Assembly (NCBI GenBank): GCA_023416995.1
Contig: JAEZGI010000020.1
Span: 143,319-207,318 of the forward strand
Length of the DNA stretch: 64,000 nucleotides
Reading direction: 5' to 3'
Origin: Bacteroidota bacterium
GTDB taxonomy: Bacteria > Bacteroidota > Bacteroidia > Chitinophagales > Chitinophagaceae
Shown: positions 7,311-16,523 of the stretch, one piece after another
Layout of the letters: each line of letters starts with the position of its first letter
How positions within the stretch are numbered: the first letter of the stretch is position 1
The notes under the pieces: generated by a model
The model's database searches: none
Told to the model about the DNA's origin: nothing
Seen by the model: the letters and a program-made list of their open reading frames with translations, nothing else
Translations under genes and position numbers: made by a program

Positions 7311-9170
7311 TCAGGCCCGGTACAACGCTTCACTTACCGCAACTGCTTTATCCAGTAATTCTTCCATGTCTTCAGTCACATGATCCGGTGTATACAGGGC
7401 CCACTCACATTCATTGAGTACCGTCAGGAAATTATTGATCACCGGCGCGGGAATTTCTTGTTTCTGTAGCTCAAAACTGATGTTCTGCTTGTTCAAATAT
7501 GATGGCAATACATCACAACGATCGGCAGCGATTTTCCATAACACTTGCTGAACTTCCCGGTGGAAACCTTTAGTATCATCATATCCCAATGATTTGCGCG
7601 CATTGCCAAATAACATTGCGGGTTGAATTTTTTCTGGTTCCGGTACTACAACCGGCTCAGGCTGCACCATCGGTTCTGTCGTTTTTTTATTGCCCGTAAA
7701 CAACTGGTATCCTACCCATATGATAATTGCAAGCGCCACTGCTCCAAACCAATACAAATGCAGCGGCCGATCTATCAACGAGTTTACAGCGTCCTTTGAG
7801 AAAAACGGTTTTTTAAGAGAAGGGGCAACATCAAAACTTACGGCTTCGGTTACAATTGTTTTATACGCTTCGGTTTTGGGATCGAAATAAGAAAAAGAAA
7901 TCGGGGGAATCACATAACTGCCCGTATCGCGCGCTGTAACAGCATAATCGAAGGTTTTTTTACCACTCAGCGGATATACAAACTGGTTTAGGTCCTCTTT
8001 TACTGATGGCTCGGATGTATCAATTCCTTTTGGCCACTCAATATCAGGTAGCGTTGCAAGTTGCAGGTTTCCACTTCCTGATAATACCCATTTTATACTG
8101 ATCAGCTCTCCTTGTCTTATTGCAGTCTTCGGTTTAATCACTTCAAGTGTAAATTGACCCACAGCTCCTGAAAAATCTGCAGGTTGATTTTCGACAGGCA
8201 AAGGCTTTACTTCAATCTTTACTACCGGCGTTTTCAGGGTAGTATAATGATCAACATTGGTGCGGTAAGCATTGCCTCTTACTGACTCGTCAAATAAACG
8301 CTGCAGCCGGCTTTGTGCATCGTTATCATTTAACTTCCCCGGCCGAACCAGCTTCACAAAATGAATGACGGTTTCTATTTCAGCCGGATCCAGCTCATAA
8401 GAACCGGGCTGCAATGGGAAAAGCTGAACTTTGCGTATCAGGTTTGTGAAATACGCATTGCCATTAACTACTTCCACTTCAGCTTTGTTGTCGTAGGTTT
8501 CCATCATCTCCACCACACTGAAACCGGGAAATGACGGACGCTTGACCACCTGGGAGTTGGAATTCAGTCTTGAATAGGCTTTATAATTTACTGCCAGTGG
8601 TTCACCAACATAACAAACGGTTTTGTTGGTATTTGCCCGCAGAAAGAAGTTTCTTTTTGTTTTTTCCTCAACGTTTTCGCCCGGCAGTATTTCTGACTCG
8701 TCCTGCACAACAGGATCATTGTGCTGTTCAATGTCTTCCGGCACGGAAGCAAGGCCGGTTTGGGTTACATTAATGGTAACGGGTTTTGTTTTTAAGGTTT
8801 GTCCATTGATAATAACCGAGGCCGCAGGTATGGTCAATTTCCCCGTGGTGTTCGCCGATACCACTAACACCTTTGCATAACTGTCGATCCATTTTAGCGT
8901 CTGCCCCCCGATGACTTGCGATTGACGATTGGTAAAGGTGTCATGGATACGTACATTTTTTAAAGCCGGGATATTGATTTCCGGGTTATTGTTATTGGTG
9001 CCATAAACTATGAACTGTACCTGGAAGGGCTGATTAGGGGAGACGTGTTTTTCACTGACATTGACAGTGAACCTGAGTTCGGTTTGCGCATGCAACGACA
9101 GGTTTGCCAGCAGTATGCAGAACATGCTGAACAGAATTCCAATAAATGGCCTGGTGCAGATTTGTTTCAT
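7311..9170 (-). CDS. batD: BatD family protein (aerotolerance locus)
   Basis: A 619-residue protein with a signal peptide, a long run of Ig-like beta domains (about 30-455), one transmembrane helix near 465-485 (L-Y-W-F-G-A-V-A-L-A-I-I-I) and a cytosolic tail of about 130 residues. This is the BatD (Oxygen_tolerance) layout. Bat proteins are linked to oxygen tolerance and envelope integrity in Bacteroides and Leptospira. No batA/B/C/E genes are adjacent here. I chose the ATG at 9170 over the TTG four codons upstream because it opens the signal peptide directly. Confidence 0.88.
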   Translation of the reverse strand: MKQICTRPFIGILFSMFCILLANLSLHAQTELRFTVNVSEKHVSPNQPFQVQFIVYGTNNNNPEINIPALKNVRIHDTFTNRQSQVIGGQTLKWIDSYAKVLVVSANTTGKLTIPAASVIINGQTLKTKPVTINVTQTGLASVPEDIEQHNDPVVQDESEILPGENVEEKTKRNFFLRANTNKTVCYVGEPLAVNYKAYSRLNSNSQVVKRPSFPGFSVVEMMETYDNKAEVEVVNGNAYFTNLIRKVQLFPLQPGSYELDPAEIETVIHFVKLVRPGKLNDNDAQSRLQRLFDESVRGNAYRTNVDHYTTLKTPVVKIEVKPLPVENQPADFSGAVGQFTLEVIKPKTAIRQGELISIKWVLSGSGNLQLATLPDIEWPKGIDTSEPSVKEDLNQFVYPLSGKKTFDYAVTARDTGSYVIPPISFSYFDPKTEAYKTIVTEAVSFDVAPSLKKPFFSKDAVNSLIDRPLHLYWFGAVALAIIIWVGYQLFTGNKKTTEPMVQPEPVVVPEPEKIQPAMLFGNARKSLGYDDTKGFHREVQQVLWKIAADRCDVLPSYLNKQNISFELQKQEIPAPVINNFLTVLNECEWALYTPDHVTEDMEELLDKAVAVSEALYRA

Positions 9171-9243
9171 CAATGTAAACAAATATAAAATTTAGACCGC
9201 CAATAACATTTTTAAATAAAGTTAAATGGACAGAAGGCAAATA

Positions 9244-9951
9244 CTACAGATCACCCAACTGTGGCCGCAGCACAATTTCCTCTACACAAGCGCGGGGGGA
9301 AAGCATTGCAGCGGAATAGATCATTGCGGCGATATCGTTTTGATCCATTAAGCGCTGCGGATCTACACCACTTCCTTTCCATGAATCTGTATAAGCGGCG
9401 CCCGGGAACACTGAGGTTACCCTTATTCCATACGGTTTCATTTCCTCTCTAAGATTTTTGGAGAAACCCGACAACGCATGTTTGGTGATGCTGTATGCAC
9501 CGCCATTCGCGTATGCATGCAGGGAAGCGATCGAACACATATTGAATATATGACCCCGCTTTCTTTCCATCATCGCAGGCACGATACGACGCGTGAGATG
9601 GTAGGCACTATACAGATTCACTGCCATCAGTTTTTCCAGCGATCCTTCCTCCTCGTTATAAACTGAACCGGGAAAATACAGACCAGCATTATTGACGAGA
9701 ATATCTATCTCCCTGGTCTGTTCCAGGATGGTATCTGCAAAAGCGAACGCATTTTCCTTAACAGAAAGGTCTGCCGCAAAAACGACCACTTCACTACTGT
9801 CATATTGCCTGGCAAGTATATCGGCAGTCGATTTCAGTTCCTTTTCATTTCTTGCACACAAAAAGAAGCGGTGTGCGGACCCATCTGCTGCGAACTGCTC
9901 TGCAATGGCTTTGCCGAATCCTCTTGATCCACCTGTTATCACAATATTCAT
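9244..9951 (-). CDS. SDR family oxidoreductase (classical)
   Basis: A 235-residue classical short-chain dehydrogenase. It has the TGxxxGxG loop at 6-13 (T-G-G-S-R-G-F-G), NNAG at 87-90, catalytic Ser140, and Y153xxxK157 in Y-S-I-T-K. The first residues M-N-I-V-I-T-G-G are the usual beta-1 start. The open frame extends 25 codons upstream to a TTG, but that extension is not conserved-looking and would consume the promoter region shared with the divergent yjjG gene. Substrate unknown. Confidence 0.9.
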   Translation of the reverse strand: MNIVITGGSRGFGKAIAEQFAADGSAHRFFLCARNEKELKSTADILARQYDSSEVVVFAADLSVKENAFAFADTILEQTREIDILVNNAGLYFPGSVYNEEEGSLEKLMAVNLYSAYHLTRRIVPAMMERKRGHIFNMCSIASLHAYANGGAYSITKHALSGFSKNLREEMKPYGIRVTSVFPGAAYTDSWKGSGVDPQRLMDQNDIAAMIYSAAMLSPRACVEEIVLRPQLGDL

Positions 9952-10033
9952 ATAACTGTTTTTTACGAAGTTAACCTGTGGCGAACTTTTTTTACGCATG
10001 CGGGTTTGATAATTTAGCTTTACCAATCGTGCT

Positions 10034-10729
10034 ATGAAATATCAACATCTCTTTTTCGACCTCGATCATACCATTTGGGACTTTGACGCAAATGCCAGGC
10101 TGACCCTCAGCGAACTATATCAATCAGGCGAGCTTGCATCGCGGGGAGTACATGACTTTGAGCTTTTCCACAAAAGCTATATTGTGCATAACAACCGGTT
10201 ATGGGAGAAGTACAGAAATGGTCAGCTCAAGGTAGATGAACTACGTTGGAAAAGAATGGCACTCGCTCTGCTCGATTTTAAGATAGCTGACGAACAACTG
10301 GCAAGAAAATTAGGAGATATATTCCTGGACATGCTGCCATCACGCACACTGCTTTTTCCCTATGCCATCGAGATGCTTGAATATCTTACAGCCAAAGGAT
10401 ATGATTTGCACCTGATCACTAACGGTTTTGAAAAAACCCAGCACAGCAAACTTAAAAACAGCGGTATTTCGAAATACTTCAAAGAAGTAATTACCTCAGA
10501 AGGCAGCCAAAGTATCAAACCAAAAAAAGAAATCTTTGAATATGCTTTCAGATATACCAATTCATCACCTGAAAAAAGCATAATGATTGGTGATAGTGTA
10601 GAAGCAGATATACAGGGAGCTATTAATGCAGGTATAGACCAGGTACACGTGAATCACATCAATGAAGTGATCACTATCAAACCAACATATACAGTGTATT
10701 CACTGAAGGAACTGGTAGATATATTTTAA
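10034..10729 (+). CDS. yjjG: YjjG family noncanonical pyrimidine nucleotidase (HAD)
   Basis: A 231-residue HAD hydrolase. The nucleophile motif F-F-D-L-D-H-T is at 7-13 (Asp9, Asp11), motif II is in H-L-I-T-N-G-F, motif III is the Lys in I-K-P-K-K-E, and motif IV is G-D-S-V-E-A-D. The D-L-D-H-T-I-W-D-F start is typical of YjjG, which dephosphorylates noncanonical pyrimidine nucleotides and prevents their incorporation into DNA. It is divergent from the SDR gene and ends 4 bases from the convergent psd stop. Confidence 0.88.
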   Translation: MKYQHLFFDLDHTIWDFDANARLTLSELYQSGELASRGVHDFELFHKSYIVHNNRLWEKYRNGQLKVDELRWKRMALALLDFKIADEQLARKLGDIFLDMLPSRTLLFPYAIEMLEYLTAKGYDLHLITNGFEKTQHSKLKNSGISKYFKEVITSEGSQSIKPKKEIFEYAFRYTNSSPEKSIMIGDSVEADIQGAINAGIDQVHVNHINEVITIKPTYTVYSLKELVDIF

Positions 10730-10733
10730 CGCA

Positions 10734-11390
10734 TCAGTACTTTGCAAGAACTGTTACCCCGCCCTGCACCATTTCATTTAATTGTACTGAAACCTTTGCA
10801 TCCAGCGGCAGCAGCACATCTACCCTGCTACCGAATTTAATAAACCCATACTCAGAACTCTGATCAACCTTTTGTCCGACACTCAGGTAGTTTACTATAC
10901 GACGTGCTACCGCCCCTGCAATCTGCTTGTATAGAACCTCGCCATGTGTGCCGCGAACTACGGTAGTATGTCTTTCGTTCTCGGTAGAAGATTTGGGATT
11001 CCAGGCGACAAGATATTTTCCTTTATGATACTGATTGTACACCACTTCTCCCGAGATGGGGTTCCTGTTCTGGTGTACATTGGCAGGGCTCATAAAAATC
11101 GAAACCTGGAGTCGTTTCGCTTTAAAATATTCTTCATCGAATACTTCTTCTATTACAACCACTTTACCATCAGCGGGACAAATTACAAGGTTCTCACCGG
11201 TTGTTAGTTGGCGGGATGGAACCCTGAAAAATGAAATGATAAAAAGTAAAAACAGGAATGATACCACGAAAATGAGCCAGCTGAGCACAGGGTAATCAAA
11301 GCTAATATAATAAAACGAAGCCAGGTTGATGATTGCAAAAACAACAGCGATGATTAAAATAGTCTTGTACCCTTCTTTATGTATCCGCAT
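10734..11390 (-). CDS. psd: Phosphatidylserine decarboxylase, short (archaetidylserine-type)
   Basis: Makes phosphatidylethanolamine by decarboxylating phosphatidylserine at the inner membrane. The 218-residue protein has two N-terminal transmembrane helices (about 11-55), the F-M-S-P-A-N-V-H-Q-N-R motif and the self-cleavage site F-G-S-R (Gly187-Ser188), where Ser188 becomes the pyruvoyl group. The F-G-S-R form is usual for the short PSD family. It lies 67 bases downstream of cdsA, whose product supplies CDP-diacylglycerol to the same pathway. Confidence 0.93.
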   Translation of the reverse strand: MRIHKEGYKTILIIAVVFAIINLASFYYISFDYPVLSWLIFVVSFLFLLFIISFFRVPSRQLTTGENLVICPADGKVVVIEEVFDEEYFKAKRLQVSIFMSPANVHQNRNPISGEVVYNQYHKGKYLVAWNPKSSTENERHTTVVRGTHGEVLYKQIAGAVARRIVNYLSVGQKVDQSSEYGFIKFGSRVDVLLPLDAKVSVQLNEMVQGGVTVLAKY

Positions 11391-11457
11391 TAAGGAAATT
11401 TGAACGTTAAAATTAATAAATAGAACTTACTTGCCGTGATTCAATTTACCGTGGTCC

Positions 11458-12366
11458 TCACATAAACAACCACACATAAACATAAACTACCGGCACAGCA
11501 AACAAAACAGAATCGAACCGGTCAAGAAAGCCACCATGTCCCGGCATAATGTGCCCGCTATCTTTAATATTGGCAGTGCGTTTCAGTTTCGATTCAAACA
11601 GGTCGCCGATTGTTCCTGCAACACCCGCGAGAGCGGCAATAATAAACCAGTGATAATGTTCAATTGGGTTGCCATTGATAGCAGCATCCTGCGGTATGCC
11701 CAGTATCATTGAATACTGGCTGCTTCCTGCAAAACCTATTATCAGTATCGTTAAGATGATGCCACCAAGAGTACCTTCCCAGGTTTTTTTAGGTGATATT
11801 TTTGAAAATGGTGTTTTGCCGATAAACGACCCCACCAGGTATGCCATGGTATCATTGATCCAGATGGCCAGGGTAAGCGCCAGCGGAATATTTGGCCCGG
11901 TAGCAATACCCTTCGCCGGCGCATGATATTCATATAAACCAATCATCAACGCAAGACTCAAAGAGATGTAAACAAGCCCACCAAGTGACAAGCCGATACT
12001 GTTACCCGACACTTGTTTTGCGAGCAGCAGTTCCACCAGGGGCAATACAAACACAAACATCAATCCAAGCCAGAATCCAACCGAATGCAATGAAAGATCC
12101 CGGATATTAAATACATCATTCGTAAAATATAAAAGCACGCACCATCCGGCGATCATCACACCATACCTATGAAAAGCCGTGATCTCCCGGTACTCAGGTT
12201 TCACCAGGTCGAGGATACGTTGATATTCTATCCAGCAACCAAAATGTATTATGGTAAACAGGATAAAGAAGGTCCATTGATTCCCGATGAGGCCCAGGAG
12301 CATAATGGCTACAAATACCACAGCGGTAAGCAGGCGCTTCCGGAATGTTGCAATGTTCAAAGCCAT
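11458..12366 (-). CDS. cdsA: Phosphatidate cytidylyltransferase
   Basis: Makes CDP-diacylglycerol from phosphatidate and CTP in the inner membrane. The 302-residue protein has about eight transmembrane helices and a complete C-terminal CdsA signature: S-K-L-K-R, then K-D-S-G-H-I-M-P-G-H-G-G and L-D-R-F-D. It sits between a CPBP-family protease gene and psd on the same strand, forming a small phospholipid block. Confidence 0.95.
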   Translation of the reverse strand: MALNIATFRKRLLTAVVFVAIMLLGLIGNQWTFFILFTIIHFGCWIEYQRILDLVKPEYREITAFHRYGVMIAGWCVLLYFTNDVFNIRDLSLHSVGFWLGLMFVFVLPLVELLLAKQVSGNSIGLSLGGLVYISLSLALMIGLYEYHAPAKGIATGPNIPLALTLAIWINDTMAYLVGSFIGKTPFSKISPKKTWEGTLGGIILTILIIGFAGSSQYSMILGIPQDAAINGNPIEHYHWFIIAALAGVAGTIGDLFESKLKRTANIKDSGHIMPGHGGFLDRFDSVLFAVPVVYVYVWLFM

Positions 12367-12393
12367 ATCAGCTAAAACGGGTTTGTGTAGTCA

Positions 12394-13284
12394 TCAGGAA
12401 ATATAATTATTCTGTGAGGTGATTTCTTCCCGATTGTAAACTGATGCCCAGGTTATATTCGACATCCGCTGGTACAACCGCAAGATACCAAATACTGCAA
12501 TCGCGCTTGCTAAAGCAAGAAAGACGGGTACCACCGGGTTTTCAGTTATGTATCGGGTAGCATAAGAAGCTGCAATTACCTGTACCGCGTTTGTTACAAA
12601 ATGTGCAAGAATGCTTGTCCACAGGCTGCCGCTAAACCAATACAATGCACCCAGCAGAATACCCAGGAACATTCTTGGCAGGAAACCCTGGAACTGAAAA
12701 TGCAAGGCCGAAAACAAGGCTGCGGTCACAATGATCCCTGCCCAGGGGCGGCGGGTTACCTGAATCATCACCCTTTGCATGGCACCGCGAAAAAACAGCT
12801 CTTCACAGATAGCGGGCAGCAAGGCTATGATGACAAGATTTACCAGGATATCTGCCGGTCCGTTAACCTTTAGAAATTTCTCCATTTGCACAGCTGCCTG
12901 TCTTTCCATCTCAATTACCGATGGCGGCATTGGGATGCGCTGATTGATCTCACCCAGCCAGAAAACCAACGGAAATGCCAGCAACATACAGGCTACGCCC
13001 AGCACATACATAGCTGGTTTTACGGGCTGTTGAAGACCTAACCTCCTGGCATACTGACCGTTAAAAGTAAATAACGCATAAAGTAGGGCTGGTAGCAGAA
13101 AAAGAAACAGCGATGATATAGCCTGTATCCATTTAAGCGTTGATATGTCCTGCGACTTCATGTCAAACTGCCCCTTCAAAAACAACTGTGCAACAGATAC
13201 CAGCAAAAGCTGTGGTATGAAGTAAACCAACAGGAGCACGCCAAGCTGTGTGTGAGGAGATTTAATTCGTATTTGACCGGTCAT
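12394..13284 (-). CDS. CPBP family intramembrane glutamic endopeptidase
   Basis: A multi-pass membrane protein of 296 residues with the CPBP (CAAX protease / bacteriocin-processing) motifs: E-E-L-F-F-R-G with Glu161-Glu162, and a His near 195 in A-L-H-F-Q. The ATG at 13284 is preferred to the TTG 18 codons upstream, because it leaves a 99-bp divergent promoter region before dus. Substrate unknown. Its stop is 27 bases from the cdsA start, so it may be the first gene of the cdsA-psd transcript. Confidence 0.85.
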   Translation of the reverse strand: MTGQIRIKSPHTQLGVLLLVYFIPQLLLVSVAQLFLKGQFDMKSQDISTLKWIQAISSLFLFLLPALLYALFTFNGQYARRLGLQQPVKPAMYVLGVACMLLAFPLVFWLGEINQRIPMPPSVIEMERQAAVQMEKFLKVNGPADILVNLVIIALLPAICEELFFRGAMQRVMIQVTRRPWAGIIVTAALFSALHFQFQGFLPRMFLGILLGALYWFSGSLWTSILAHFVTNAVQVIAASYATRYITENPVVPVFLALASAIAVFGILRLYQRMSNITWASVYNREEITSQNNYIS

Positions 13285-13383
13285 GAGCTGGTATAAACGG
13301 GGATTAGTACGTAATTTTGGCCCGTTCAAAGCACGCAAGATAAGGATATCCAGCCATTGCGGTAAGGCAGAAAACGGAGAAAT

Positions 13384-14421
13384 ATGATTCAGATCGGCAA
13401 CATACAGTTACAGGAATTTCCTTTACTGCTGGCACCTATGGAAGATGTAAGCGATCCTCCCTTCCGGGCGGTTTGTAAGGACAATGGTGCCGACCTCATG
13501 TACACGGAATTTATTTCGTCTGAAGGGTTGATCCGTGATGCCATCAAAAGCCGGCAGAAACTTGACATATTTGATTACGAACGCCCGGTTGGCATACAGA
13601 TATTCGGGGGAGATGAAGAAAGCCTGTCGCTTGCCGCCAAAATTGTTGAAGTTACCAACCCGGACCTTCTCGATATTAATTTTGGATGTCCTGTTAAAAA
13701 GGTGGCACTGAAAGGTGCTGGGGCTGGAGTTTTGAAAGATATCGACCTTATGGTTCGGTTGACCTCCGCAGTAGTGAAATCCACCTCCCTTCCCGTTACG
13801 GTCAAAACCCGTTTAGGCTGGGACGACAACTCACTGAATATTGAAGAAGTTGCTGAGCGACTACAGGATGTTGGTATAAAAGCCCTGGCTATTCATGGCA
13901 GAACCCGCACCCAGATGTATAAAGGTGAAGCCGACTGGACCTTGATCGGGAAAGTCAAAAACAATCCAAGGATAAGGATCCCGATTTTTGGGAACGGTGA
14001 TATCGACTCTCCCGAAAAAGCGGTTGAATATAAAAACAGGTATGGTGTCGACGGTATTATGATCGGCCGGGCAGCTATTGGTTACCCCTGGATCTTTAAT
14101 GAGATCAAACATTTTATGAAAACCGGTGAGCATCTGCCTCCTCCAACAGTCAGTGACCGGGTAGCGGTTTGTCGCAAACACCTGCTGCGTTCAGTGGAAT
14201 GGAAAGGACCAGTCGTTGGCATTAACGAAATGCGGAGACACTACGCCAACTATTTGAAAGGTTTACCAAACATCAAAGAGTTCCGCGCACGCCTGGTCAC
14301 ACTCAAAACGCCGGAAGAAATTAATGAGGTGCTGAACGAAATCATCGTACAATATTCAGGTTTCCAGTTTGAAAAAACACCCATCGTTTTAGAAAACTAC
14401 CACGAAAAGTGTCCTGTCTAA
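13384..14421 (+). CDS. dusB: tRNA-dihydrouridine synthase
   Basis: An FMN enzyme that reduces uridine to dihydrouridine in tRNA. The 345-residue protein has the TIM-barrel Dus signatures: L-L-A-P-M-E-D-V-S-D-P-P-F at the start, the catalytic Cys in D-I-N-F-G-C-P-V-K-K, the H-G-R-T-R-T-Q-M-Y motif, and G-N-G-D-I plus I-G-R-A-A-I-G for FMN binding. GGAG lies a few bases before the ATG. The sequence fits the DusB branch. Its TAA interlocks with the convergent peroxidase stop in the four bases CTAA. Confidence 0.93.
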   Translation: MIQIGNIQLQEFPLLLAPMEDVSDPPFRAVCKDNGADLMYTEFISSEGLIRDAIKSRQKLDIFDYERPVGIQIFGGDEESLSLAAKIVEVTNPDLLDINFGCPVKKVALKGAGAGVLKDIDLMVRLTSAVVKSTSLPVTVKTRLGWDDNSLNIEEVAERLQDVGIKALAIHGRTRTQMYKGEADWTLIGKVKNNPRIRIPIFGNGDIDSPEKAVEYKNRYGVDGIMIGRAAIGYPWIFNEIKHFMKTGEHLPPPTVSDRVAVCRKHLLRSVEWKGPVVGINEMRRHYANYLKGLPNIKEFRARLVTLKTPEEINEVLNEIIVQYSGFQFEKTPIVLENYHEKCPV

Positions 14422-15134
14422 GCGGGATTTAAAGCTGCAGGTTTAATAATGGCATCAATTACTTCAGTTCCGAGCGGATTTACCGAAGGATCAAAATAAT
14501 GCGTTAACACGCCGTGTTCATCAACCAGGTATTTTGAAAAGTTCCATGATGGCGCCTTACTGTTCCAACCATTTTGAGACTTATCACTCAGCCACCTGAA
14601 CACAGGATGCTGCTCTGGCGTCTGTACAACAACAGATTTAACGGATAAGGGAAAAGTGATTCCATAATTGAGTTTACAGAACTGCATAATCTGTTCGTCA
14701 GAACCTTTCTCCTGTTCACTAAAATCGTTTGCAGGAAATCCAATCACCTGTAGTTTGCCTGCAAACCTTGATTGTAATTTTTGCAATTCATCATATTGTC
14801 CCGTATACCCGCAATCGGATGCGGTATTTACAAAAAGGATTTTTTTACCCGCAAGATTGCTTAGCTGCAGATCACTACCGCTATTCAGTTTAATATGTAA
14901 ATCATATAGCGACTGTGATGGGCGCACATAATTGCTATTCGTTAATACTTCAGAATTTTTGCCAAACATCCTGGTAACAGATGTAAATACAGGATACACC
15001 GCTCTGAGTATTTTTTGTTTAACAGACATATCTCTTGAATTTCGGTTCACTGCCAGGTAATACGTAAAGGCACTCAATAACAGTACGACTACCAGAATCA
15101 AACCAACATATCGTTTTCTCAGTTTCTTAACCAT
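14418..15134 (-). CDS. Membrane-anchored glutathione peroxidase family protein
   Basis: A 238-residue thiol peroxidase with an N-terminal membrane anchor (about 9-29), so the catalytic domain is probably periplasmic. Motifs: N-T-A-S-D-C-G-Y-T with peroxidatic Cys108, F-P-A-N-D-F-S-E-Q-E, and W-N-F-S-K-Y-L-V. It has Cys rather than selenocysteine. Enzymes of this type usually use thioredoxin. The C-terminus interlocks with the dus stop codon by 4 bases. The membrane anchor is less common, since most GPx-like proteins are soluble or carry a cleaved signal. Confidence 0.9.
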   Translation of the reverse strand: MVKKLRKRYVGLILVVVLLLSAFTYYLAVNRNSRDMSVKQKILRAVYPVFTSVTRMFGKNSEVLTNSNYVRPSQSLYDLHIKLNSGSDLQLSNLAGKKILFVNTASDCGYTGQYDELQKLQSRFAGKLQVIGFPANDFSEQEKGSDEQIMQFCKLNYGITFPLSVKSVVVQTPEQHPVFRWLSDKSQNGWNSKAPSWNFSKYLVDEHGVLTHYFDPSVNPLGTEVIDAIIKPAALNPA

Positions 15135-15147
15135 ATCTGCTGCAAAT

Positions 15148-16509
15148 TTACCTAAAGATCTTTTTTAGAAGATCAATCTTTCCTTTGAACGAAGGATAGC
15201 GAATCGCGGGGTCGAACCACACAGGTGTCTTCATGACAGATTTCTGGCGGCTGAAGATCTCAAAACTGTAACGACCGTGATAATTACCAATACCGCTATT
15301 GCCAACACCGCCAAAAGGCAGATGAATATTTGTAAAATGATAAGCCGTATTGTTTATACAACCGCCGCCGAATGACAGGTCTCCGACCCAATTGTCAGCT
15401 TGTTTCTGATTGGCAGTAAATACATAAAATGCAAGCGGATCAGGATTCTGCCTGATGATGCCGATCGCCTCATCAAACGCTGAGAAGGTGATCAGTGGTA
15501 ATATTGGGCCAAAGATTTCCTGCTGCATTAACGGAACATTAGTGTCCGATACTTCAACGATCGCCGGCCCGATATAAAGTTCATCACGGTTATGTTTACC
15601 GCCAAAAATCAAATTTGAACCGGCTAAAAGATCAATCAACACATCAAACCTTTTCGAATTAATGATCCTTCCATAATCATAACTTGTTTGCGGATCTGCA
15701 GTATAAAAATTTTCGATCGATCTGATCAATGCCGCAACAAACCGGTCCTTTACAGATTCATGCACCAACAGGTAATCAGGCGCTATGCATGTTTGTCCCG
15801 CATTTATAAATTTGCCTAATGCAATTCGGTTTGCCGCAACCGTTAGATTGGCATCCGCTTCAATAACAGCGGGGCTTTTGCCGCCAAGTTCAAGGGTAAC
15901 CGGTATCAATTGTTTGGCGGCAAGCTGGTAAAGCGCTTTACCCACGCCAGGACTGCCGGTAAAGAACAAATGATCAAAACGAAATTCATTCATCATTTGC
16001 GGAATCACCTTTTCACCGTCACCTGTTGCTACAGAAATATATTCAGAAGGAAAATTATCCGTGATGAGCCTCGTTATAAGTTCCGCCGTTGCGGGGGTGA
16101 GTTCACTGGGTTTTATCACCACACAATTACCGGCAGCCATGGCAGCCATAAGCGGTACAGCAACGAGTTGAAACGGATAATTCCACGGGGCAATCACAAG
16201 CACCACTCCGAGGGGATCACGAAGCACCATACTTTTTGATGGAAGATTTGCCAGTGTGGTTTTTGTTTTTACCGGCGCCATCCATTTACGCAGTTTGTTG
16301 ATGGTATGATTTATCTCGGCAAGAAAAAGACCGATCTCTGTAGCGTACGCCTCTTCACGGCTTTTATGAAGATCCCTGTAAAGAGCATCTGTAATGGCCG
16401 TTTCATTTGTGATGATAATCTCACGCAACTTTTTCAGTTGTTGTATCCGGAACTCATAACCCCTTGTAGCACCGGAGTCATAGAACTGTCTCAGCTTCTG
16501 TAGTTGCAT
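15148..16509 (-). CDS. Aldehyde dehydrogenase (ALDH3-like)
   Basis: A 453-residue NAD(P)-dependent aldehyde dehydrogenase. It shows W-N-Y-P near 109, F-T-G-S at 183-186, the general base Glu207 in T-L-E-L-G-G-K-S-P and nucleophile Cys241 in N-A-G-Q-T-C. Length and the P-F-G-G-V-G-N-S-G-I-G motif fit the class 3 branch. The frame is open for 46 more codons upstream, but these overlap gntP. The ATG at 16509, 14 bases after the gntP stop, matches the family N-terminus. It is probably cotranscribed with the permease. Confidence 0.92.
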   Translation of the reverse strand: MQLQKLRQFYDSGATRGYEFRIQQLKKLREIIITNETAITDALYRDLHKSREEAYATEIGLFLAEINHTINKLRKWMAPVKTKTTLANLPSKSMVLRDPLGVVLVIAPWNYPFQLVAVPLMAAMAAGNCVVIKPSELTPATAELITRLITDNFPSEYISVATGDGEKVIPQMMNEFRFDHLFFTGSPGVGKALYQLAAKQLIPVTLELGGKSPAVIEADANLTVAANRIALGKFINAGQTCIAPDYLLVHESVKDRFVAALIRSIENFYTADPQTSYDYGRIINSKRFDVLIDLLAGSNLIFGGKHNRDELYIGPAIVEVSDTNVPLMQQEIFGPILPLITFSAFDEAIGIIRQNPDPLAFYVFTANQKQADNWVGDLSFGGGCINNTAYHFTNIHLPFGGVGNSGIGNYHGRYSFEIFSRQKSVMKTPVWFDPAIRYPSFKGKIDLLKKIFR

Positions 16510-16523
16510 GTTTGTTGAATTTA

